This document shows, in pieces, positions 7,865-14,099 of a DNA stretch of 14,316 nt. The stretch is from Prevotella sp. (GTDB taxonomy: Bacteria > Bacteroidota > Bacteroidia > Bacteroidales > Bacteroidaceae). The notes beneath the pieces were generated by a model. That model worked only from the letters and a program-made list of their open reading frames with translations. It was not told the origin of the DNA and did no database searches. Location: contig JAFXZF010000042.1 of assembly GCA_017541365.1 (NCBI GenBank), forward strand, positions 1 through 14,316, written 5' to 3'. The translations under genes and the position numbers were made by a program. The stretch's first letter is position 1; each line of letters starts with the position of its first letter.

Positions 7865-7882
7865 AGAAGTTAGAGAAGTTAA
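7865..7882. repeat. Two 9-bp units at the malY-hisC junction
   Basis: On the plus strand AGAAGTTAG and AGAAGTTAA lie side by side. The second unit covers the malY stop codon (7879-7881). Only two units are present, so alone it would not be remarkable. It matters because it repeats the pattern of the other linkers in this operon: 9-bp period, ending in the stop of the gene before. Confidence 0.6.
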
Positions 7883-9030
7883 CTATATATTCTTTCAAAA
7901 CTCTCAGCGAGCCTTGCGCGCTGTGTGGCAAGGTTTATGCGAATGAAGCGGTTGTCGCCGTAGATGGAGCCTGGACTAATGAATACGTTGCACTCCTTTT
8001 GGAATCTTTGGCATAGAGCATCGGCATCTTCTCCTACATCAACCCACAGGAGGTAGGTGCCTTCGAGAGGGTAGGGCTTCCATTGTGGGAAGTGCTTATG
8101 GATAAAGTCAACCGCGTAGTCGTAGTTGGCATAGATATATTCATTCAAGGCTGTCAGCCATTCTTCTCCATCCTCGGTGTAGGCGGCTTGCAAGGCTATC
8201 ACGCCAAATGGGTTGACGTCACACACCTCATTGATGTTTATTGCCCTGTCTATGCGTCGGCGTATGCTGTCATCAGGACAGATGATGTTGGCTATCTGCA
8301 GTCCTGCTATGTTGAATGCCTTAGAGGGCGACACACAGACGGCATAGCGCAAAGGGTTAACGTTAAGGTTAGCGTTAACTTTTTCTGCTATAGTGGCGAA
8401 GGGTATATACCTTTTTCCGCATGAGGGATTGATGAACTCACAATGTATCTCATCGGCTATGACAAAGACATCATGTTGTTGGCATACCTCGGCGATACGT
8501 GTCAGTTCTGCCTCAGTCCACACATGCCCCGTAGGGTTGTGAGGGTTGCACAGCAGGAGGACTTTTACGTTTGGGTTGCTGCATTTCTCTTCTATATCGT
8601 CGAATACCCCAACACGCTCAGTCTTGCATTCGTTGTTTCTTATGCTTGAGAAGAAACAGTTGTATGCAGGGTTGTGGAGCGCCACACTGTCGCCAGGTTT
8701 AGTCATCGCCTTGATGATAGCTGAGATGGCTGGCACCACGCCAGAGGTGTATATGAACCACTCCTTCTTTATCCCCTTCCAACCATGCCTGCGGGCAAAC
8801 CAATCGATGGTAGCTTGATAGAATGAGTCAGGCACGGCGGTATAGCCGAAGCAACCGTGCTCCATGCGCTTCCTTAGTGCCTGCATCACGCAGGGCGCAG
8901 TCTCGAAGTCCATGTCTGCCACCCACAGGGCTATAGGCTCACCCTTGCCACCATTCTCTTTGGGGAGTGTGTCATACTTATAGGAGTCTGTGCCTCGTCT
9001 GTCTATTATCTTGTCAAAGTTGTAACGCAT
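7879..9030 (-). CDS. MalY/PatB-type PLP-dependent C-S lyase (cystathionine beta-lyase-like)
   Basis: A fold-type I PLP enzyme, probably a cysteine-S-conjugate or cystathionine beta-lyase that releases a thiol or homocysteine plus pyruvate and ammonia; an aminotransferase activity cannot be excluded. The length is 383 residues. Seen: IALWVADMDFETAP (33-46), FGYTAVPDSFY (61-71), CNPHNPTGHVW (161-171), IADEIHCEF (191-199) and the PLP-lysine block VSPSKAFNIAGLQ with Lys236. Residues 218-226 (VNANLNVNP) are encoded by a hexamer repeat in a place where relatives go directly from the PFATI strand to the catalytic-lysine strand. By eye, the stretch before LLLCNPHNPTG (about 133-150) looks shorter than usual. 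The start at 9030 lies inside the end of the DUF3737 gene (25-nt overlap), suggesting translational coupling. The substrate is not determinable from the sequence. Confidence 0.9.
   Translation of the reverse strand: MRYNFDKIIDRRGTDSYKYDTLPKENGGKGEPIALWVADMDFETAPCVMQALRKRMEHGCFGYTAVPDSFYQATIDWFARRHGWKGIKKEWFIYTSGVVPAISAIIKAMTKPGDSVALHNPAYNCFFSSIRNNECKTERVGVFDDIEEKCSNPNVKVLLLCNPHNPTGHVWTEAELTRIAEVCQQHDVFVIADEIHCEFINPSCGKRYIPFATIAEKVNANLNVNPLRYAVCVSPSKAFNIAGLQIANIICPDDSIRRRIDRAININEVCDVNPFGVIALQAAYTEDGEEWLTALNEYIYANYDYAVDFIHKHFPQWKPYPLEGTYLLWVDVGEDADALCQRFQKECNVFISPGSIYGDNRFIRINLATQRARLAESFERIYS
8356..8379 (-). repeat. In-frame hexamer repeat (NNTAAC)x4 inside the MalY/PatB gene
   Basis: On the coding strand: GTTAAC, GCTAAC, CTTAAC, GTTAAC, encoding VNANLNVN. 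On the plus strand it reads GTTAAC, GTTAAG, GTTAGC, GTTAAC, telomere-like in appearance. It has the same unit, copy number, orientation and codon phase as the block in galM at 6475-6498, although the two genes are unrelated. Confidence 0.88.
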
Positions 9031-9857
9031 GCATCAGCTGGCTGTTTCTGGTTTTTATCGAATATCAGTTCGCCTATCTTTCCCTCTATGGTGATAGTAC
9101 CCGACGTAGGGTTCTTTATGGATGTCACGTCGCCTTTTATATTACCGTTTACTGTTGAGTATTCAAAGAGCAGGTTGGCATCCTCGCCGAAGGTGCAGTC
9201 CTCGAGGGTCAGACCATCAACATAGCATAGCAGCTGTTCGCCAGTGAGGTGGCAACGTATGAGGTGTATGTTCTTGCCATACCAGGCGAAGTATTCGCCG
9301 TTCACCTCGCAGTCGACAAGCGTGACGTTCTCAGCCTCCCAAAATGCGTCCTTGGAGTTTATCACCGCGTGGTGTATCTCCACATTCTTGGAGTACTGAA
9401 AGGCGTAGTTGCCATCTTGACGATAGTTGTCTATCCTAATGTTGTCGGTGTGCATGAAGAGATAGTCACAATCCTTGATTATTACGTCCTTCAGCCTTAC
9501 GTTGTTGCAGTCCCACAGCATCTCCTCGCCTTTGTTGAATACGGTGTTCTCCACGCGTATATTCTCCATTCTGCGAAACATCTTGGGCGCATCGACCTTG
9601 CAGTTCGTCATCACGCAGTCCTTGGAGTACCACAGACTGGAGCGTGCACTCTCGTTGAAGTAGCAGTCGTTTATCTTGAAACCGTATGTTTCCCAAAACA
9701 CATACTTTCCCTCAAAGGTGCAGCCCTCTGCCTCTATGTTGCTTGATTCCTTTACAGACGATTCGCCCACATGGATTGTCACGTTCTCAAGGCGCAGGTC
9801 ATGAGAACAGTATAGTGGGCGCTCGCCTCCAAATTCCTTGTCTCTTATTATATTCAT
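9006..9857 (-). CDS. DUF3737 family right-handed beta-helix protein
   Basis: The 283 residues begin MNIIRDKEFGGERPLYCSHDL and match my recollection of DUF3737 (GERPLY, SHDLRLENVTIHVGES, NIEAEGCTFEGKYVFW). Its function is not known. From about residue 39 to 235 the protein is built of roughly ten coils of 19-21 residues, each with the pattern N-[IV]-x-[ILV]-x-x-C/V-x-[VF] followed by an aromatic pair. Examples begin at KNVEIHHAVIN, ENVTLVDCEVN, KNIHLIRCHLT and DGLTLEDCTF. Such a period, with ladders of Cys, Asn and Trp/Tyr, is expected for a parallel beta-helix. No signal peptide or membrane segment is seen, so it is probably cytoplasmic. It starts 1 nt after the MATE stop, and its end overlaps the malY start by 25 nt, so these three genes are tightly linked. 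Confidence 0.82.
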   Translation of the reverse strand: MNIIRDKEFGGERPLYCSHDLRLENVTIHVGESSVKESSNIEAEGCTFEGKYVFWETYGFKINDCYFNESARSSLWYSKDCVMTNCKVDAPKMFRRMENIRVENTVFNKGEEMLWDCNNVRLKDVIIKDCDYLFMHTDNIRIDNYRQDGNYAFQYSKNVEIHHAVINSKDAFWEAENVTLVDCEVNGEYFAWYGKNIHLIRCHLTGEQLLCYVDGLTLEDCTFGEDANLLFEYSTVNGNIKGDVTSIKNPTSGTITIEGKIGELIFDKNQKQPADACVTTLTR

Positions 9858-9858
9858 T

Positions 9859-11262
9859 TTACTCTTTACTCTCCTTAACTCCTCTTTTACTCCTATCCTT
9901 TATGTACGACCACTTCCTGGTACATAGTCTGAGGGTGAAGATGGTGCCGCGGAAACAGAGTTCTATAGCCATCGCTATCCACACACCACGCAAGCCCATA
10001 GTGGGGGCGAGTAGAAGGGTGAGTGATACTCTGACTATCCATATACTGCCCAGGTTCATAAGCGATGGTATGAGCGTCTTGCCTGCTCCCACAAATACTG
10101 CCGATGCTATTATAGCAGCAGCAAAACCAGGTTCTGCCCATGCCTCTATGCGCAGTATCTCCGTGCCGAGGGCTATCACCTCCCTGTCGGGTGTTATGAT
10201 GCTGAACATCTCTGGGGCAAACATCCACATCAGCAGTCCCATCAGTGCCATGATGTTTACGCCAAGTGCCATACATATCCACGCAAACGAGTGCATCAGG
10301 TTGCGCTTGGAAGCTCCCTTGCTCTGTCCCACCAGTGTAGTGGCAGCCTCGGCTATTCCGTGCCCAGGCATGTAGCATAGCGACTCTATATTGATGCCGA
10401 ACGTGTTGGCGGCTATGGCGATGCTTCCCAGTGGGGCGATGATTGATGATATCGCTATCTGTGCCGTACAGGTCACTCCGCGCTCCAGTCCTATTGGGAA
10501 ACCTATGCGGAAAGTCTTCTTGAGTATCTTCAATTTAGGTTTGAAGTCGAGAATGGCATCCTGCTTGAAGTTCAGCACCTTATCCCTTACCGACATAGCA
10601 TACACCATAGCACACATGGTGATAAAGTAAGCCGTTATTGTGCCGTATGCCGCTCCTGCCGTTCCGCAGTTGAGCATAAAGATGAAGATGTAGTTGAACA
10701 AAACGTCCAGCACGCACATCATCACCATCAGCATACTCGGCACCTTGATGTTTCCTGAGCATCTCAGACTGCCCGCCGCCACTCCGTTAAGCACTATCAG
10801 CGGAATACCCAGAGAGAAGATGGAGAAGTAGTGTGATGCCTCCTCGCATATATGCTGTGATGCTCCGAGCCAGTGGGGCAGGTGTGGCGCTATGCTCAGC
10901 CCTATTGCCATCATCATGCAGGCGAAGACGAACCCTGACAGCAGTCCCTGTCTTATCACACTGCGTGCTCCCGCCTTGTCGCCAGCCCCAATGCGGTGAG
11001 CCACCTGAACGGCAAAACCGCTGGCAAAGGCAGATGTCAGTCCGCCAAAGAGCCATATCGTGGTCGATACCAGTCCTACGGCAGCTGCCTCGTCAGTGCT
11101 GAGGTGTCCCAGCATGGCGGCATCAATCATCTGCATGGCGATGAAAGAGAACTGTGCTATTATGGCTGGTATGCTCAAAAGCACGGTGAGATGAATCTTC
11201 TCGCGAAGCGTCATCTCACAGCCTTCTTGCCTCAGCAGGCAGAGTAACTCGTCTTTAGTCAT
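9859..11262 (-). CDS. MATE family efflux transporter
   Basis: An inner-membrane Na+- or H+-coupled multidrug/toxin exporter of the MATE family. The 467 residues contain about twelve hydrophobic segments, starting with IHLTVLLSIPAIIAQFSF and ending with GVWIAMAIELCF. The family features MIDAAMLGHLS after helix 1, the GAGD loop after helix 2 and GIAEAATTLVGQSKG in helix 8 are visible. The start at 11262 overlaps the hisD stop by 8 nt (ATGACTAA), which favours translational coupling. A second ATG at 11214 (MTLREKIHLT) would give the more usual N-terminus and is an alternative. The C-terminal residues (KRGVKESKE) are encoded by a degenerate GGAGTAAA-like repeat (ACTC on the plus strand at 9861, 9868, 9878 and 9889). 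Substrate unknown; its partner genes suggest a metabolite or thiol compound, but this is inference. Confidence 0.93.
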   Translation of the reverse strand: MTKDELLCLLRQEGCEMTLREKIHLTVLLSIPAIIAQFSFIAMQMIDAAMLGHLSTDEAAAVGLVSTTIWLFGGLTSAFASGFAVQVAHRIGAGDKAGARSVIRQGLLSGFVFACMMMAIGLSIAPHLPHWLGASQHICEEASHYFSIFSLGIPLIVLNGVAAGSLRCSGNIKVPSMLMVMMCVLDVLFNYIFIFMLNCGTAGAAYGTITAYFITMCAMVYAMSVRDKVLNFKQDAILDFKPKLKILKKTFRIGFPIGLERGVTCTAQIAISSIIAPLGSIAIAANTFGINIESLCYMPGHGIAEAATTLVGQSKGASKRNLMHSFAWICMALGVNIMALMGLLMWMFAPEMFSIITPDREVIALGTEILRIEAWAEPGFAAAIIASAVFVGAGKTLIPSLMNLGSIWIVRVSLTLLLAPTMGLRGVWIAMAIELCFRGTIFTLRLCTRKWSYIKDRSKRGVKESKE

Positions 11263-12532
11263 TCACTCTCACCCTCATTGCGTTGGCGTGAGCCTCCAAC
11301 TCCTCATTTTCAGCCATGCACACCACGGCATTGCCTATGGACTTGACACCCTCCTTTGTCAGGTGCTGGAATGTCACCTTGCGGTTGTATGAGTCCAGGT
11401 TCACACCATTGTAGGCAAGGGCATAGCCGTGAGTAGGCAGCGTGTGGTTGGTGCCCGAAGCGTAGTCGCCGGCTGATTCGCAAGCGTAGTTGCCAAGGAA
11501 CACTGAGCCGGCATTCACCACCTTCTCGGCAAGAGCCTCGTAGTCGCTTGTTGCTATGATGAGGTGCTCAGGAGCGTAGGTGTTGCTCAGCTCCATCGCC
11601 TCGTCCTTGTCCTTAACGAGCACAAACTGTGAGTTGGCGAGTGACTTTTCGGCTATCTCCTTGCGAGGCAACACGCTGAGCTGCTTCTCCGTTTCTTCAG
11701 TAACCTTGTTGAGCATGTCCTCAGAGGTGGAGATGAGTATAACCTGCGAATCCACCCCATGCTCAGCCTGCGACAACAGGTCGGCAGCCACGAAAACGGG
11801 GTTGCTCGTCTCGTCGGCTATCACGCAAACCTCACTCGGACCTGCAGGCATGTCGATAGCCACATCGTGCAGCGACACCTGTTGCTTTGCCGCCATCACA
11901 AACTGGTTGCCAGGGCCGAATATCTTATACACCTTGGGCACCGTCTCCGTGCCGTAAGCCATCGCGCCGATAGCCTGCACGCCGCCAGCCTTGAATATCT
12001 TGCTCACGCCAGCCACCTTCGCCGCCATCAGTATGGCAGGATGCACCTTGCCCTCGCGGTTAGGAGGTGTGCACAGCACTATCTCCTTGCAACCAGCTAT
12101 CTTGGCAGGAGTGGCAAGCATCAGCACGGTGGAGAACAGCGGTGCCGTACCCCCTGGGATATACAGTCCCACCTTCTCTATTGCCACGCTCTTCTGCCAG
12201 CATGTCACGCCAGGAGCCGTCTCCACCTTCTCGCCCTCAAACTTCTGCGATTCGTGGAAGCGTGCTATGTTCTTGTGAGCCAGCACGAGGGCATCCATCA
12301 GCTGCTTGTCAACAAGCTGCTCCGCCTCCTGCATCTCAGCCTCAGTTACGGCGAGACTGTCGAGGCTCACTTTGTCAAACTTCTCCTCGTATGCCTTCAC
12401 AGCCTTGTCGCCATTCTCCCTGACGTCTTTCAGAACGCCCTCCACTATGGCGTTCAGCTGCGAAGTGTCCATTTGCGGACGCTCGCATATTTTGGCGTAA
12501 TCCTCTTTATTCGGAAATTTTATCGTATTCAT
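11255..12532 (-). CDS. hisD: Histidinol dehydrogenase
   Basis: HisD catalyses the last two steps of histidine synthesis, the NAD-dependent oxidation of L-histidinol to L-histidine, as a zinc enzyme in the cytoplasm. The length of 425 residues is typical. Seen: GLYIPGGTAPLFSTVLMLATP (from residue 122 on), FGPGNQFV (205-212), AGPSEV, the zinc-ligand block SQAEHG (Gln255, His258), the catalytic pair in PEHLIIA (Glu322, His323), SAGDYASGTNHTLPT with zinc ligand Asp356, and a C-terminal EAHANAMRVRV with the last zinc histidine. It follows hisG by 94 nt of repeats and overlaps the MATE gene by 8 nt at its end. Confidence 0.97.
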   Translation of the reverse strand: MNTIKFPNKEDYAKICERPQMDTSQLNAIVEGVLKDVRENGDKAVKAYEEKFDKVSLDSLAVTEAEMQEAEQLVDKQLMDALVLAHKNIARFHESQKFEGEKVETAPGVTCWQKSVAIEKVGLYIPGGTAPLFSTVLMLATPAKIAGCKEIVLCTPPNREGKVHPAILMAAKVAGVSKIFKAGGVQAIGAMAYGTETVPKVYKIFGPGNQFVMAAKQQVSLHDVAIDMPAGPSEVCVIADETSNPVFVAADLLSQAEHGVDSQVILISTSEDMLNKVTEETEKQLSVLPRKEIAEKSLANSQFVLVKDKDEAMELSNTYAPEHLIIATSDYEALAEKVVNAGSVFLGNYACESAGDYASGTNHTLPTHGYALAYNGVNLDSYNRKVTFQHLTKEGVKSIGNAVVCMAENEELEAHANAMRVRVND

Positions 12533-12538
12533 TTTTTT

Positions 12539-12583
12539 ATAGTTCCTATAGTTCTTATAGTTCTTATAGTTCCTATAGTTTTC
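12539..12583. repeat. 9-bp tandem array in the hisG-hisD gap
   Basis: On the plus strand: ATAGTTCCT, ATAGTTCTT, ATAGTTCTT, ATAGTTCCT, then a divergent ATAGTTTTC. The first four again show the order A-B-B-A. On the transcribed strand the units read A(A/G)GAACTAT, an A-rich leader directly before the hisD start; only a short A-run (plus-strand T-run) separates the array from the ATG. Confidence 0.9.
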
Positions 12584-12624
12584 GTTTTCGTAGCGAAGCG
12601 TTTCGTTTTCGTACGAGCGAAGCG
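12580..12624. repeat. Duplicated TTTCG / GCGAAGCG element between hisG and hisD
   Basis: Two adjacent copies of TTTCGTTTTCGTA...GCGAAGCG occur at 12580-12600 (21 nt) and 12601-12624 (24 nt). The second carries an extra CGA that creates the palindrome TCGTACGA at 12609-12616. TTCGC/GCGAA-type pairing lets each copy fold. It follows the hisG stop (12627-12629) by 2 nt and abuts the 9-bp array. No T-run follows on the minus strand, so it does not resemble a terminator. It may instead be an mRNA-stabilising hairpin or a dispersed repeat. Confidence 0.75.
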
Positions 12625-12626
12625 AG

Positions 12627-13478
12627 TTAAAGTATCATTTTCTCAATCGGCAATACAAGTATGCCCTCCGCACCAGCAGCCTTCAGCTGACCTACTATCT
12701 CCCAGAAGTGCTTCTGATCCACCACTGTGTGTATGCTTGTCCACCCCTCAGTGGCAAGGGGCAGGATGGTAGGCGACTTGATGCCAGGCAGTATAGCGCA
12801 GATGTCCTTCACCTTCTCCGTTGGCGCATTCATCAGCACATACTTCTTGTCGTCAGCCACCAGCACAGACTGTATGCGGAAGAGGAACTCATCCAGCGTC
12901 TGCAGCTTCTCTGGTGTCAGCTCCTTGTTGCCTATGAGCAGGGCCTCGCTCTTCATCACCACTTCCACCTCGCGCAGTTTGTTGCTCACCAGCGTAGAAC
13001 CTGATGACACGATGTCGAAGATGCCGTCAGACAGACCTATGCTCGGAGCTATCTCCACAGAGCCCTGAATCACGTGCACATCAATGTTGATGCCCTGTTC
13101 CTCAGCATATTTCTTCAGTATGTTAGGGTAGGAGGTGGCAATCTTCTTGCCGTCAAACCATTTCACTCCCGTGTATTCTATTGCCTCGGGAATGGCAAGC
13201 GAGATGCGGCACTTGGAGAAGCCCAGCCTCTTCACTATGTTAGCATCCACATTACGCTCCACAAACTCGTTTTCGCCCACTATGCCGATGTCAGCCACAC
13301 CGCTTGCCACACACTCTGGTATGTCGTCATCGCGCATGTAGAGCACCTCTATGGGGAAGTTGCTTGACTGGACGAGTAGCATCCTGCTTGCCTTGTTTAT
13401 CTTGATACCCGTCTCCTTGAGCAGGTCCATTGTGTCTTCATAAAGACGTCCTTTTGACTGTACTGCAATTCTTAACAT
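12627..13478 (-). CDS. hisG: ATP phosphoribosyltransferase, long form with regulatory domain
   Basis: HisG couples ATP and PRPP in the first, feedback-controlled step of histidine synthesis. The 283-residue length and the C-terminal domain mark it as the long form, which does not need HisZ. Seen: N-terminal MLRIAVQSKGRLYEDT, CVASGVADIGIVGENEF (56-72), and the PRPP loop FDIVSSGSTLVSNKL (154-168). The C-terminal ACT-like domain is shown by MNAPTEKVKDICAILPGIKSP and ATEGWTSIHTVV; this part binds histidine in characterised relatives. The start at 13478 gives the family N-terminus and lies about 50 nt downstream of a clear promoter, making hisG the first gene of the operon. Confidence 0.97.
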   Translation of the reverse strand: MLRIAVQSKGRLYEDTMDLLKETGIKINKASRMLLVQSSNFPIEVLYMRDDDIPECVASGVADIGIVGENEFVERNVDANIVKRLGFSKCRISLAIPEAIEYTGVKWFDGKKIATSYPNILKKYAEEQGINIDVHVIQGSVEIAPSIGLSDGIFDIVSSGSTLVSNKLREVEVVMKSEALLIGNKELTPEKLQTLDEFLFRIQSVLVADDKKYVLMNAPTEKVKDICAILPGIKSPTILPLATEGWTSIHTVVDQKHFWEIVGQLKAAGAEGILVLPIEKMIL

Positions 13479-13528
13479 ATTTCTTTCTTACTTTATACTT
13501 TATCCTTTTTACCTTATTCATATAAGAT

Positions 13529-13561
13529 GCAAAGGTACACAAAAAATCCTGAACTACCAAA
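13529..13561 (-). promoter_or_regulatory. Bacteroidetes promoter for hisG (P1)
   Basis: On the minus strand TACCTTTGC (13529-13537) matches the -7 consensus TAnnTTTGC. TTTG (13558-13561) lies 20 nt upstream, the expected spacing for the -33 element. Transcription would begin roughly at 13520, giving a leader of about 40-45 nt of A/G-rich sequence (AAAG-type units about 7-8 nt apart) before the hisG ATG. This is the best promoter in the window. Confidence 0.88.
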
Positions 13562-13582
13562 TCAATTCGGGAAATGTTGATT
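13560..13582. promoter_or_regulatory. Inverted repeat overlapping the -33 element of hisG P1 (possible operator)
   Basis: AATCAA (13560-13565) and TTGATT (13577-13582) form a perfect 6-bp dyad with an 11-nt spacer. The left arm overlaps TTTG of the -33 element. The position suits a repressor site, or a hairpin in a longer transcript from the upstream promoter. The arms are short and AT-rich, so chance is possible. Confidence 0.35.
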
Positions 13583-13620
13583 CTCATTCTCTTTTTGCCT
13601 TGTTAGCTGGACCACCTCAC

Positions 13621-13677
13621 CCTGACGACTTATCGCGATTCGTAGTCGCTCCTGCAACGTTTCGTACGACCCTCAGG
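13621..13677. other. GC-rich imperfect inverted-repeat segment between the two his promoters
   Basis: This GC-rich patch lies in otherwise AT-rich DNA. An outer CCTGA/TCAGG pair (13621-13625 with 13673-13677) encloses a CGACT/AGTCG stem (13626-13630 with 13644-13648), whose loop contains ATCGCGAT, and a TCGTACGA palindrome (13662-13669). TCGTACGA and the TTCGTAG...CG pattern resemble the element in the hisG-hisD gap. If transcribed from P2 it would be a structured leader. No run of His codons is seen in any minus-strand frame here, so a classic his attenuator is not supported. Confidence 0.4.
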
Positions 13678-13685
13678 AAGTTGAT

Positions 13686-13718
13686 GCAAAGTTACTACAT
13701 TAACTTAATCCGTGCAAG
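13686..13718 (-). promoter_or_regulatory. Second candidate Bacteroidetes promoter upstream of hisG (P2)
   Basis: On the minus strand TAACTTTGC (13686-13694) is a full match to TAnnTTTGC. CTTG (13715-13718), a three-of-four match to TTTG, lies 20 nt upstream. No gene starts between it and hisG, so it would give a roughly 200-nt leader that includes the GC-rich segment at 13621-13677 and the dyad at 13560-13582. Confidence 0.6.
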
Positions 13719-13781
13719 AAAATGTGTAGATTTAACATTTCGCCCCCTTTCCATCCTCCTGCCTCCTACAAACCCACTTCC

Positions 13782-13855
13782 AGAGTCTTATAAAAGGGTA
13801 CATAGAGTCTTATAAAAGCATACATAGACAGCCACTCTATATGCCCTTTTATCAG
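13782..13855. repeat. 22-bp direct repeat (two copies) plus an inverted third copy
   Basis: The units AGAGTCTTATAAAAGGGTAC+AT (13782-13803) and AGAGTCTTATAAAAGCATAC+AT (13804-13825) are adjacent and differ at two positions. TCTATATGCCCTTTTATCAG (13836-13855) is an inverted, slightly shortened copy. Either direct copy can pair with the inverted one (ATAAAAG...ATAGA with TCTATATGCCCTTTTAT), so two mutually exclusive hairpins are possible. It lies about 90-170 bp upstream of P2. Confidence 0.75.
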
Positions 13856-13863
13856 AACCCATT

Positions 13864-13930
13864 TTAGCACTTGGGGCGCTTGATGTAAATCAACGCGCAA
13901 CGCTTTGACAGTCAATGCTTTACGTGCTAA
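13864..13930. repeat. Palindromic element able to form a three-way junction
   Basis: An outer stem TTAGCAC (13864-13870) with GTGCTAA (13924-13930) encloses two further hairpins. The first has GCG and TTGAT pairing with ATCAA and CGC around a GTAA loop (13876-13896). The second is GC-T-TTGAC-A-GTCAA-T-GC (13902-13918). The nested symmetry is much more than expected by chance. It may be a dispersed extragenic palindrome (REP-like), a small RNA domain or a protein-binding site; the sequence alone does not decide. Confidence 0.6.
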
Positions 13931-14024
13931 TTTTATTTAAAATGAAAATTTTGTGTTTTTTCACCGAAAATTGCACATTTTGTAGATTTTGTGCATAGTA
14001 CATTTTAACGTTTACAGGTGTTTT

Positions 14025-14096
14025 GCGTGCGCAAATGTAACATTTGTAACATTTATAACATTTGTAACATTTGTAACATTTTCGACACACGCACGC
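14025..14096. repeat. 9-bp tandem array bracketed by a GC-rich inverted repeat
   Basis: Five units of 9 bp (14036-14080): TGTAACATT, TGTAACATT, TATAACATT, TGTAACATT, TGTAACATT, a symmetric A-A-B-A-A order. The array is bracketed by GCGTGCG (14025-14031) and CGCACGC (14090-14096), which could close a stem with the array as the loop. TACATTTGC on the minus strand (14031-14039) at the array edge matches a -7 box, but no TTTG is found 19-21 nt upstream. Confidence 0.85.
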
Positions 14097-14099
14097 GCC

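Noticed and set aside
9249..9746. Plus-strand 165-codon frame opposite DUF3737
   Set aside because: Its regular Val/Leu-rich pattern merely mirrors the coil repeats of the gene on the other strand.
11759..12772. Long plus-strand reading frame opposite hisD and the hisG end
   Set aside because: It is antisense to clearly conserved hisD codons, has a His/Leu/Arg-rich composition typical of a shadow frame, and runs through the 9-bp array.
13479..13720. Histidine attenuator with His-codon leader peptide
   Set aside because: No run of CAC/CAT codons in a short open frame was found between the promoters and hisG.
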